A stretch of 25,474 bases of DNA from JANPLN01 sp041736155 (lineage in GTDB: Bacteria > Bdellovibrionota > Bdellovibrionia > Bdellovibrionales > JAGQZY01): positions 1 through 25,474 of the forward strand of contig JBGSUL010000092.1 of assembly GCA_041736155.1 (NCBI GenBank), in the 5' to 3' direction. Numbering within the stretch: position 1 is the stretch's first letter; each line of letters begins with the position of its first letter. The notes below the pieces were generated by a model that ran no database searches, was not told the origin of the DNA, and worked only from the letters and a program-made list of their open reading frames with translations. Of this stretch, positions 14,579 through 24,600 are shown piece by piece. The translations under genes and the position numbers were made by a program.

Positions 14579-15796
14579 ATGTCTTTTCTCGCTGTGCTGG
14601 CAGCTCTCCTCATTCATTCGCAAGCCCATGGCGGTCAACCAACCAACGAGCAAGTGCGGGTGCTATTAGCTGAGCAAGAGCAGCCAACGGAAGTTTCTTT
14701 TGTCGGGCCGACGGAGATTTTTACGGAACAGCAGAAGATTGCTGTTTATGATTCATATTTTCGCGTGTTGGTAAGTAAGCAAAATAATAAATGGCGCGTG
14801 AAGATTGTTCGTCGTCAGAACAACGGACGAAATAATGACGATATTTATTTGCTTAAAGGTGCGAATATCCAATTTAACTCGGTGGCAGCTTACAATTGGA
14901 ATCAGCAGAGGTTGGATTTTCCTTTGCAGGTTTATTTTCAAAACAAGATTTATTCTATCGTGGGCGCCATGAGCATGGATCGTTATCTTCAGGGTGTGGT
15001 GGAGCATGAAATGCCTGCCGGGTGGCCGGAGGAAGCGTTGAAGGCGCAGGCGGTGGCTTCGCGGACGTATGCTTATTGGAAAATGGCGAAGAGTAAGAAA
15101 GATGTGTTTGATTTGCGCCCTTCGGTGATGGATCAGGTGTTTCGTTTGCCGCGGTGGGGAATGCCTTCGGCGCTAGCACCGCGAGTGCTTCAGTCGATTT
15201 CTGCCACGTCGGGGCAGATTCTTGTCGATGCCAATAATCAGGTTTTTAAAACCTACTTTCACTCGGATTGTGGTGGGGCGACCACCACTTCGGAAAAGGC
15301 GTGGGGCGAAGAGATGAGGGCGAGTCATCAATCGGTGGGTGACCGGGCTTGCCAATTGCGGGTCAGTGAATGGTCGCGGGTGTGGAGTCGTGAGCAGTTG
15401 CAAAGAATGTTTGCGAAAAATATTTTTCTGCCGCCGCAGTCACAACTTGTGGACATCATTGTGCGCACCAAAGATAACTCTCAGCGAGTCGAGTGGGTGG
15501 ATTTAGTTTTTAACAAAGGGATTTTTAAAAGACTTCGCGGTGAAGAGTTACGTCGCTATTTAGGGTATGATCAATTAAAGAGCACTGTTTTTAATGTGGC
15601 AAAACGCAGCGATGGCTGGGCGTTTAATGGCCGGGGATTTGGCCATGGTGTTGGCTTATGTCAATATGGGGCCAAAGTTCTCGCCAAAAATGGGGAGTCG
15701 TACAACAAAATTCTCAAGCATTACTATCCCGCAGCACGTTTGATCGAGAAGGGTTCCGAGCGTGCATTACAAGCCAGTTTCCAGATAGAATATTAG
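14579..15796 (+). CDS. SpoIID/LytB-domain peptidoglycan lytic enzyme
   Basis: SpoIID-family enzymes cleave glycan strands as lytic transglycosylases. The 405 residues show the family blocks in order: YLQGVVEHEMPAGWPEEALKA (about 136-156, with E144 as the likely catalytic Glu by comparison with SpoIID), AVASRTYAYW, YFHSDCGGATTTSE, and near the C-terminus GRGFGHGVGLCQYGA followed by LKHYYPAARL. A hydrophobic N-terminus acts as an export signal, though it has no positive charge before the core, which is unusual. GAGGAG directly abuts the ATG instead of lying 5-8 bases away, and a TAG 12 bases upstream blocks any longer start, so the exact start is uncertain. In non-sporulating bacteria such proteins remodel cell wall; the exported location fits. 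Confidence 0.87.
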   Translation: MSFLAVLAALLIHSQAHGGQPTNEQVRVLLAEQEQPTEVSFVGPTEIFTEQQKIAVYDSYFRVLVSKQNNKWRVKIVRRQNNGRNNDDIYLLKGANIQFNSVAAYNWNQQRLDFPLQVYFQNKIYSIVGAMSMDRYLQGVVEHEMPAGWPEEALKAQAVASRTYAYWKMAKSKKDVFDLRPSVMDQVFRLPRWGMPSALAPRVLQSISATSGQILVDANNQVFKTYFHSDCGGATTTSEKAWGEEMRASHQSVGDRACQLRVSEWSRVWSREQLQRMFAKNIFLPPQSQLVDIIVRTKDNSQRVEWVDLVFNKGIFKRLRGEELRRYLGYDQLKSTVFNVAKRSDGWAFNGRGFGHGVGLCQYGAKVLAKNGESYNKILKHYYPAARLIEKGSERALQASFQIEY

Positions 15797-15868
15797 CCAT
15801 GTGCTGCCAAGCGACATCCTCGCTGATTGAAAAAAAGCCCGTCTATGACAGAATGAGCTTGAGGTTGT

Positions 15869-16762
15869 ATGGCATTAGAGCTTTGGGTCGATTTTTTTGA
15901 TGAACTAGAACACGTTCGTGGGCGCTCGCTCAATACGATTCAAGCCTATCGCCGAGATTTGGAAATCTTTGATGAGTTTTGGGCTAAACACAAAGACATT
16001 CGCGATCTCTACCATTTTCTCAATAAGAAAAAGCTGTCCACTCGTTCACAAGCGCGCGTGATCAGCAGCATTCGCACGTATTATCGTTTTTTAGCGGCGC
16101 GTGGTCAGAAAATTCCCGATCTCAATCAACTCCGCCCACCGCGGGTGAGCACGAATCTTCCAGAAGTATTGAGTTATGAAGATTTCCAAAAATTGTATCA
16201 AGCCTGTGGAAGCGAAGATCCGTTGAAGTCAGCACGTAATCAGCTCACGCTTCTTCTTTTGTTTGGTTTGGGATGTCGTGTGACAGAGTTGATTCAACTG
16301 AACCTTCGTGATTATTATCCCTCCGATGGAACCTTGAAGGTTCTTGGCAAAGGCAATAAAGAGCGCCTTGTGCCCCTCACACATCAATTACAAAAAGAAT
16401 TGGCTCTCTACATTGAACATGTGCGTCCTCATTTATGCAAAGAGGAAGAAGTGGCTATTTTGGTGAATGACCGTGGTCATCGTCCAAGCCGTGTAGACAT
16501 TTGGCGCTGGTTGGATGCATGGTCCACCAAAGCGGGCTTTGAGCAAACCATCAATCCGCATAAATTCCGTCATGGCTGTGCTACGGCATTGCTCGAAGCG
16601 GGTGCGGATTTACGATCAATTCAAAAACTTTTAGGACACTCGAGTATTCAAACCACACAGATTTATACATCTGTGTCGACAGCGAAAATGCGAGAAACCA
16701 TTGACGAGCATCATCCTTTGTCGATTCCCTCAAAAAATCCGCTCCCGGACTCCGAAGTCTAA
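15869..16762 (+). CDS. XerC/XerD-type tyrosine recombinase
   Basis: This enzyme family resolves chromosome dimers at dif with FtsK and is also used for mobile-element integration. The 297-residue length is typical of XerC/D. The N-terminal SAM-like core-binding domain is present (LNTIQAYRRDL, about 20-85), and all catalytic residues are visible: R137 in GLGCRVTEL, K161 in GKGNKER, H231 and R234 in HKFRH, H257 in LLGHSS and nucleophile Y266. GAGG lies 5 bases before the ATG. It has no neighbouring integrase-like cargo or attachment site that I can see, so a housekeeping Xer protein is most likely. Which of XerC or XerD cannot be decided here. Confidence 0.9.
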   Translation: MALELWVDFFDELEHVRGRSLNTIQAYRRDLEIFDEFWAKHKDIRDLYHFLNKKKLSTRSQARVISSIRTYYRFLAARGQKIPDLNQLRPPRVSTNLPEVLSYEDFQKLYQACGSEDPLKSARNQLTLLLLFGLGCRVTELIQLNLRDYYPSDGTLKVLGKGNKERLVPLTHQLQKELALYIEHVRPHLCKEEEVAILVNDRGHRPSRVDIWRWLDAWSTKAGFEQTINPHKFRHGCATALLEAGADLRSIQKLLGHSSIQTTQIYTSVSTAKMRETIDEHHPLSIPSKNPLPDSEV

Positions 16763-16830
16763 ATATTTTTACTCCCAAGTGTTTTAAGTGTGCGCTTGTC
16801 TCGGCGTAATGTTTGCTTTGTTCGTCCAAT

Positions 16831-18249
16831 ATGGTTTTAAAATCTTTTATTCGTGATGGAATGTGTCTTCAACCTGTGAGTGTTGAAGTGGTGTTAACTC
16901 CCGGCTTGCCGGTGATTACGATCTTGGGCTTGCCCGATAAGATTATTCAGGAGAGCGGGAAGAGAATTCAAGCGGCGCTCCTGAGTCAGGGTTACCAAAT
17001 GCCCAAAGCCAAAACGGTGATGGTGAGTTTGCATCCACGCGAAATTAAAAAAAGCAGTTTGGGATTGGATTTGGCTATTGCTTTGGGAATTTTGCATGTT
17101 TCAGGACAGAAACTTTTGCAGAATGAAGCTGCTTCCATTTATGGAGAATTGGACATGCACGGTAACGTGCAAGCGCCCGAAGATATCGGATTGCTGGGGC
17201 TGGTGGAGGGGGAGTTGCTAACAGGAGTGGGATCCACCAGTCTCAGTGGTTCTTATTCTATCATTCGTGATTTGCGTTCAGAGCCCGAACGGCAAACGAC
17301 GCCGCAGGTGGTGCGATTGTGGCAGCGACCACCACCTCTGTATCCGAAGTACCACAAAGAAGCGGCCGAGATTTTGAAAATTGTCAGCGCTGGTGAACAT
17401 TCGGTGGTTTTGGCGGGAGCGCCGGGCTCAGGTAAAACGGCGTGTGTGGAAAGCGTGGCCAGTTTTCTTGCGGAGCCGACACGTAAACAAACATTGGATT
17501 TGCAAAAAAGTGATTATTATTTTCGTCAACAAAACGCGTGGCGACCCGTTATCAAACCACATCACTCAACCACGGCTTTGGCCATGGTGGGCGGCGGCAG
17601 TCTTGCTCAGCCAGGGGAGATTGTGCGTTCTCATCAAGGAATATTGATTCTCGATGAGCTTCTCGAGTTTTCCACCGAGGTGCAATCCATTTTGCGTGAG
17701 CCAATGGAGAATGGCACGTTGTCGCTATCTCGCATTCTCAGTCGGCGCGCCTACGAATGTAAGAGTTTGGTTCTGGCCACCAGCAACTTGTGTCCCTGTG
17801 GAGAATATCTTCCGCAAACTCTCAATCGCTGTCGCTGTTCCAGTTTGCAATTGCGCCGCTACTTGCAAAAACTCAGCGGTCCGTTTGTAGATCGTTTTGC
17901 TATTTTGCAATTCACCTCCACTTGGAAAAAACAAAAAAGTGAAGAGGTTTCGGCAGAACAAATATTAAAAGAGGTGACCTCAGCAATTTGTTTTCGCCAA
18001 GAGGTGCGTCAGCAAGAAGAGCCGAATGGAGATTTGTTATTACCTGCAGTTGTGCGCACACTTGCGAAAAATGTAGATGTAAACAATCTGCCGCAATTTT
18101 CTTCGCGACGACGAGAAATATTTTTTTGGCGTGTCGCCCGCACCATTGCGGATTTAGGCAGCAGTGAGAACATCACTTCGCAACATATTGAACGCTCCCT
18201 CTTTCTTACATATTTTCCCTTCGAAGAAATCAAAAAGATCTTCGAGTAA
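16831..18249 (+). CDS. comM: ComM/YifB-family AAA+ ATPase (Mg-chelatase-like)
   Basis: ComM in Vibrio is a hexameric helicase that promotes branch migration during natural transformation. The product shows the family order: an N-terminal Lon-protease-like domain (PVSVEVVLTPGLPVITILGLPD; KTVMVSLHPREIKKS; LGLDLAIALGIL), Walker A GAPGSGKT (196-203), PHHSTTALAMVGGG, Walker B GILILDELLEF, LREPMENG, and the NLCPCG/CRC cysteine segment. At 472 residues it is somewhat shorter than the usual 500 or so; the linker between the N-domain and ATPase is unusual. The ATG at 16831 fits the family N-terminus better than the TTG at 16813; neither has a clear ribosome site. It lies 68 bases after the recombinase gene and is probably co-transcribed. 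Confidence 0.9.
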   Translation: MVLKSFIRDGMCLQPVSVEVVLTPGLPVITILGLPDKIIQESGKRIQAALLSQGYQMPKAKTVMVSLHPREIKKSSLGLDLAIALGILHVSGQKLLQNEAASIYGELDMHGNVQAPEDIGLLGLVEGELLTGVGSTSLSGSYSIIRDLRSEPERQTTPQVVRLWQRPPPLYPKYHKEAAEILKIVSAGEHSVVLAGAPGSGKTACVESVASFLAEPTRKQTLDLQKSDYYFRQQNAWRPVIKPHHSTTALAMVGGGSLAQPGEIVRSHQGILILDELLEFSTEVQSILREPMENGTLSLSRILSRRAYECKSLVLATSNLCPCGEYLPQTLNRCRCSSLQLRRYLQKLSGPFVDRFAILQFTSTWKKQKSEEVSAEQILKEVTSAICFRQEVRQQEEPNGDLLLPAVVRTLAKNVDVNNLPQFSSRRREIFFWRVARTIADLGSSENITSQHIERSLFLTYFPFEEIKKIFE

Positions 18250-18337
18250 AAATTGTGAACAGTTAGATCTGCGCGCTACATTTTTCAATTTTATAAGTGA
18301 AAAAATATTTTCCATCTTACCAAGGACCTGTGACTCG

Positions 18338-18377
18338 CCCTTCGTTGCGTCGAGCAGCCCTTGGTAGCGTCGAGTCG
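18338..18377 (+). repeat. Two imperfect 20-base tandem repeats
   Basis: CCCTTCGTTGCGTCGAGCAG at 18338-18357 is followed directly by a copy at 18358-18377 that matches at 16 of 20 positions, and the next bases ACTTTCGTTAGAG look like the start of a decayed third copy. An inverted repeat TACCAAGG/CCTTGGTA overlaps them. Confidence 0.6.
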
Positions 18378-18550
18378 ACTTTCGTTAGAGTGTCCCAATC
18401 TGAAACAAAAAAACGCGCAAAACTGAAGCGAAGAAGCTAGTCCTTCGAATTGTTTTGAGAATAAGAAGTGCGCATCTCACGAAAACCAAAATTATGCCGA
18501 TACTTTAGATGTAAGTCCTGTCAAATTTTGCACAGAACTTATGAACGGAA

Positions 18551-18604
18551 AATTTTAGATAAGCATGAGATATGTACATGATTTCTTAGAACTTATCTAA
18601 AATT
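18551..18604. promoter_or_regulatory. 13-bp inverted repeat abutting the giant gene start
   Basis: Bases 18551-18563 (AATTTTAGATAAG) are perfectly complementary to 18592-18604, with 28 bases between. The right arm ends exactly at the base before the ATG at 18605. It could be a dyad operator or, in RNA, a hairpin occluding or presenting the start. Confidence 0.65.
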
Positions 18605-21600
18605 ATGAGAGGAAAGGTCCTTAAGACTTTGTTGAAGAATGTAAGCTTGTTTTACATTTCGCGTTTTCATTTATCTCGATGGATAATTTTATCTACATTG
18701 AGTTCTTTTCTTTTATCGTGCGTAGCCGATGTCACCGAGCCAGGTGATGCTGTTGAATCCAATCTTGTTTTTTCTTCTGCTGCAGATGGCAGTGCTCGCA
18801 TTACCACTTACGATTTTGGCACAGCGGCTGTTGGCGGTTATTACGATGCTGCGGTTTATGTTCACAATGCCGGTCGCTCTCGCGCACAAACCATTAAAGA
18901 TGCCAGCATCATAGATCCTAAGTTCACTTACCCAGGAGGTACGTTTCCCGGAACAGGTGGAACATGTACTGCCACACTTGAAGTTGCTGAAACATGTGTC
19001 ATCATCTTGCGTTTTTCACCGACAGATACCAGTACCTCTACAGGTACCATCACTCTTTCCTATGAAGACAAAGTGAACGGAGCAAAAACATCGGATCTCA
19101 GTGTTACCGGAAAAGGTGGAACTCCAGCGCTCTTAGCTATTTCCGATGCCCCTTTGTATGATTTTGGTGTGATCGCCATTGGAGCTTCCACAGATTATAC
19201 CTTCACTGTGTCGAACTCTGGAGAAGCACGTGCGGTGGCGATTAACGAAATTGGTTTAGCGACTAATTTTGGTTTTAAAGGTGGGACATATCCTGGAATG
19301 GGTGGTAACTGCCCTGCAGAAATTGAAGGCGGATCGAGCTGTACGATCATCATTACGTTTGCGCCAATCATGTTAGGCGTCATCAATGACACGATTAATT
19401 TTTCTTATTTTGATGGTGTGAATAATCAAAATGCAATACGAGATGTACAAGGAACCGGTGTGACTCCTGCCGTCCTTGAAATTTCTGAATCTCCCATTTA
19501 CAGTTTTGGAACGGTCATTATTGGTCAGATCGCCACACACACGTTTACAATTAGCAATACGGGCGGAATGTCCGCATCTGGGATTTTCGTCGGAGGACTG
19601 GCTGCGCCCTATGGGTTTGTCGGCGGATCTTATCCGGGAACAGGTGGAACCTGTGCTGCTAACTTAAATGTCGCCAGCAATTGTACGATTGTCGTGGAAT
19701 TTAATCCCACGGCTGTTGGTACTTTTACAGATGGAATCAATGTCGTTTACAACAATGGTATCACGCTCGCTTCTGCGGATCGTGATGTGATTGGTGTGGC
19801 AGTGACACCTGCACAAATTGATATTTCAGATGCAGCTCTCTATAATTTTGGAACCGTGGCTGTAGGTTCGCAAAACCTTCACACGTTCACGTTAACCAAC
19901 AGTGGTGGAGTCACGGCTTCGTTAGTAGCGGGTGGTGGTTTAGCATTGCCTTTTAACTTTTTTGGCGGAGCGTTTCCTGGAGCGACTGGTACGTGCACAG
20001 GAAATCTTCTTCCGGGGGCGAGCTGCGATGTCGTCGTTGTTTATCAACCTCTGGCTCCTGGTCTATCTTTAGATGCTTTAGAGATCGACTATAATAATGG
20101 TGTTTTACTCACTCAATCCGTACGAAACTTGCAAGGAACGGCTGTTCCTCCTGCATTACTAACAATAAGTAATACGCCACTTTTTGATTTTGGAACGATT
20201 GCCGTCGGCGCGGGAAATACGCATCTTTTTACCATTTCCAATACGGGTGGCGTATCTGCAACGACGGTGGGTATTACAAGCCTCTCAGCGCCTTTTAATT
20301 TTGTTGGTGGGGCGTTCCCTGGAACTGGCGGAAATTGCTCCGTTATCATCGTTTCCGGTACATCCTGCACAATTCATGTATCATTCACACCCATCGCGAC
20401 GGGATTGTTCACAGATTCCATTGACGTTGACTATTATGATGGGGCGAGTTCACAAACACTCATTCTTCCTATTCAAGGAAGTGGAGTGACTCCTGCCAGT
20501 TTAACTATCAGTGATAATCCCACATATGATTTTGGCCAAGTGGTTCTCGGTGGTGTCGGAGAACATATTTTCACCGTCACCAATTCGGGCGGGATCGATG
20601 CGACAAGCATCTCTGGTGCAGGACTAGCCGCTCCCTTTGCATTCAAAGGCGGAAGTTATCCAGGTACAGGTGGAACCTGCGCCAATACTCTTGCCGGAGG
20701 CGCCAACTGTTCCATCGTGGTGACCTATGCGCCAACTGTGGGTGGTCTCAATAGTGATACGATTCTTCTCGATTATTTTGATGGAGCGAACACTCAACAA
20801 GCGCAACGAGACGTGACAGGTCAAGGATTCCCTCCTGCTTTCTTAACGATTTCCGATGGTCTTATCTATAACTACGGAACGATAGCTACAGGATCGACAC
20901 TCAATTATGTTTTCACGATCACCAATACTGGCGGCACGACGGCCACGGCCATGGCCGGATTGGGTGTGGCAGCGCCTTTTGATTATTTCGGCGGAAGTTA
21001 TCCTGGCACCGGTGGCACGTGCGGACTCGCTCTTGCGACGTTAGCTTCTTGTACAATTGTGGTGGAATTTGCTCCGACTGTAAATGGCGCGTATCTCGAT
21101 ACGATTCAAATTGATTATAACGATGGAGTTGCCGCGCAATCGGCTCTTCGTGATGTGCAAGGTTCGGGGGCAGATCCTGCGCTCTTGCTGATCAGCAACG
21201 CGGCTGTTTTCGATTTTGGCCAACGTCCTCTCGGTTCTTCCATCGATCAAGTTTTAACCATCCAAAATAATGGTGGTGTGAACGCCAACGGTCTCAGTGG
21301 ACTAGGTTTAGCTGCCCCATTCACCTACACCGGTGGAAGTTACCCAGGAACGGGCGGAACATGTGGAGCGTCGTTAGTTCCTGTCGCCACGTGTACAATT
21401 TCTGTGACCTTCACGCCAACAGTCTTAGGTGTGAGCAACGACACTGTACAAATCGACTATCATAACGGCGTTGCTGTTGTTTCATCGTTGCGCGATTTAC
21501 AAGGGGAAGGTGTGGCGGTGGCCAATCTGACAATCTCCGAAGTAGATCCTTATAATTACGGTTCTTTTGCTGCAGGCTCTGTCAATAGTCACACATTTAC

Positions 21601-24600
21601 AGTGACCAATACGGGTGGATTTCCGGCCACAGCCATCACCGAAATCAGTTTAGCAGCTCCATTTCAATTTGCCGGTGGCACATTCCCTGGAACCGCAGGC
21701 ACATGTACAACCACACTGCCGAATGGTTCAAGTTGCAGTATCGTTGTTAGCTTTTCGCCAACAGCGACCGGTTTAGCTTCTGATTCAATTGAGTTCACAT
21801 ATAGTAATGGTACGACCACTCAAAATGTGGTTCGTCTCATTGAAGGAACAGGAACAAGTCCTGCCTCCATCACGATCAGTGATTCACCATTCTATGATTT
21901 TGGTACACGTCCGACGGGTTCTACCAATTCGTACACTCTCACGCTAAATAATTCGGGCGGATCGACAGCCACAACGATGTCCGGTGCAGGTCTTGCTGCA
22001 CCGTTTGATTTTGTGGGTGGTGCTTATCCAGGAACAGCAGGAACATGCGGTCTCACTCTGGCCAACGGAGCGAGTTGTACAATTGTGGTGAGTTATTTGC
22101 CACTGGTTGCGGGAGCGTCAACAGACACTGTGTTGATCAATTATAATGATGGTGCGGCGATGCAAGTGGCTTCGCGCGATATACAAGGAACCGCTGTGAT
22201 TCCTGCAACTTTAACAATTGCGGGAGCGAATCCTTATATTTACGGAACATATGCGACGGGTTCTGCCACGCCACATACATTCACCGTGACAAATACGGGT
22301 GGATTTGTCGCCTCTGCCATTGCAGAAGTAGGTTTAGCTGCTCCCTTTGCATTTACAGGGGGATTATTTCCAGGAACAGGTGGAACTTGTGCGGCCACTC
22401 TCGCGGCGGGTGCTTCGTGTGACTTGGTGATAGATTTTAATCCTACTGTGAATGGCGCTTATGCCGATACGATAGATCTCAATTATAATGATGGTGTGAA
22501 TGCTCAAACCACTTTGCACGACGTGCAAGGAACGGGAGCGACACCTGCGATTTTAGGTCTCAGTATTAGTCCACTTTATGATTTTGGCTTGCAAGGAACA
22601 GGGTCAACCACCACTCATACAGTCACTGTTTCAAACACCGGCGGTGTTACTGCTTCGGGAATTGCTGCGACAGCATTAGCGGCTCCGTTTTCTTTTGCGG
22701 GCGGAACTTACCCAGGAACCGCTGGAACCTGCGCAGCGACGCTGGCGGCCAGTGCCAGCTGTACAATTGTGATCGCATTTTCTCCAACCTTAACGGGGCT
22801 CCAAGCGAGCGCTCTGACTCTCAATTATAATGATGGTGCTGTTGCGCAAGTTGTGAGTAGTAACATTCAAGGAACGGGTGCGAGCCCAGCTCTTTTAACC
22901 ATCGATGAAGCACCGTTTTATGATTATTTAACTGCTGCCGTAGGTTCGGTGACCAACAAGACATTTAATATCACGAACTCAGGTGGCGTTGCTGCGACGG
23001 CTATGTCAGGAGGCGCATTTGGCGCCAACTTTACTTTTGCAGGAGGAACCTACCCAGGAACGGCTGGAACCTGCGGAGCTACTTTGGCAGCGACGGTTTC
23101 TTGTACGGTAGTTGTGAGTTTTACGCCGATAGCTTCGGGAGCTCTCTCCGATACTCTGTCGGTTTCTTATAATGATGGTGTGGCGGTGCAAACGGCAACG
23201 CGTCCACTGCAAGGTGCGGGCGCGTCTCCAGCACTCCTCACTTTATCCAATTTTCCTAATTATAATTTTGGCAACGTGGCCAACGGAGGAACGGCAACCG
23301 TGGTTCTTACGGTGACGAACACCGGTGGTGTTGATTCCACGGCGATGACAGGTTCGGGTTTAGCAGCACCTTACTCATTTACTGGTGGTTCTTACCCGGG
23401 TACGGCGGGAACATGCGCTGGGACTTTAGCGCCGCTGGCGACGTGTACTATATCAGTGGAGTTCGCGCCGATTTTGGCAGGATCTTATAATGACACGGTA
23501 GTTGTTGATTACAATAATGGTGCGATTGTTACGAGTGTTTCGCGCGATGTAACGGGGAATGGCGCCGTTCCTGCACAGATCACTCTCAGTGATAATCCTC
23601 TCTACAATTTTGGCAATGTCACAGTCGCAGCGACACAGAGCTACTCTTTAACTTTGACGAATACGGGTGGTGTGACAGCGAACTTAATGATTGGTGTCGG
23701 TCTTGCTGCGCCATTTGATTTTGCCGGTGGAACTTATCCAGGTACGACCGGAACTTGCGGAGCGACATTGGCGCCAACAGTTTCGTGTACGGTGCAGTTG
23801 ACCTTTACTCCGGTCGCACTGGGTTTAGCTGCAGATACTCTTGATATCAGTTTTAACGATGGAGTGAGCGGACAGACTTCGAGTCGCAATCTTCAAGGAA
23901 CAGGTGTAGCTCCAGCGGTTCTCGCAATTTCCGAAGTAGATCCCTATGACTATTTAACTCAATCTACAGGGTCTACCACCAATCATACATTTGTCGTGAG
24001 TAACACGGGAGGATCACCAGCCTTGGCGGTAACAGGCGGAGGTCTTGCCGGGGCTTACAGCTTTGCCGGAGGAACATATCCAGGAACGGGCGGAAATTGC
24101 GGAGTTGTGATTGCCAATGGAGCTTCTTGTAATATCGTGGTCTCGTTTGCGCCCACAGTGAGCGGCGTGCAGAGTGATACAATCGAATTGACTTACAACG
24201 ATGGCGCTCTTGCACAAACAACAACACGGGATGTGACAGGTACCGCCGTGAATCCTGCACTTCTCACAATCAGTGATGGTCCGACTTACCCGTACGGAAC
24301 ACTTCCGCAAGGGTCGTCGACCAATTATACATTCACGATTAACAACTCGGGTGGTTTTTCTGCGACGGGAATGACGGGCTCTGGGCTTGCTGTACCTTTT
24401 AGTTTTGCGGGTGGATCGTATCCAGGCGCAGGCGGAACGTGCGTGGCAACATTGGCTGCGGGAGCAAATTGTACCATTGTTGTGACGTATGCACCGGTGG
24501 CTTTGGGTTCTGTGACGGACACAATACTTATCGACTACAATGATGGTTCCAATCCGCAAACGGCCACGCGCGATGTGAGTGGAACAGCCGTCTTACCTGC

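Larger units (their letters stand above)
18250..18604. other. Intergenic regulatory-looking region before the giant lipoprotein gene
   Basis: No gene is supported in these 355 bases and no clear terminator follows comM; only AAAATTG/CAATTTT (18249-18255 with 18286-18292) could form a weak stem. It holds two imperfect 20-base tandem repeats (18338-18377), an 8-base inverted repeat (18318-18325 with 18359-18366), a repeated AGAACTTAT (18534-18542 and 18588-18596) and a 13-bp inverted repeat against the giant gene start. The last 150 bases are AT-rich, as expected of a promoter, but no -35/-10 pair stands out. Confidence 0.55.

Noticed and set aside
18729..18914. Short + strand open frame inside the start of the giant gene
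   Set aside because: It is in a different frame from the lipobox-and-repeat frame, which continues without stop through the region.
24014..24559. Minus-strand 181-codon open frame
   Set aside because: It lies antisense inside the continuous giant repeat gene, and several similar antisense frames recur with the repeat period.
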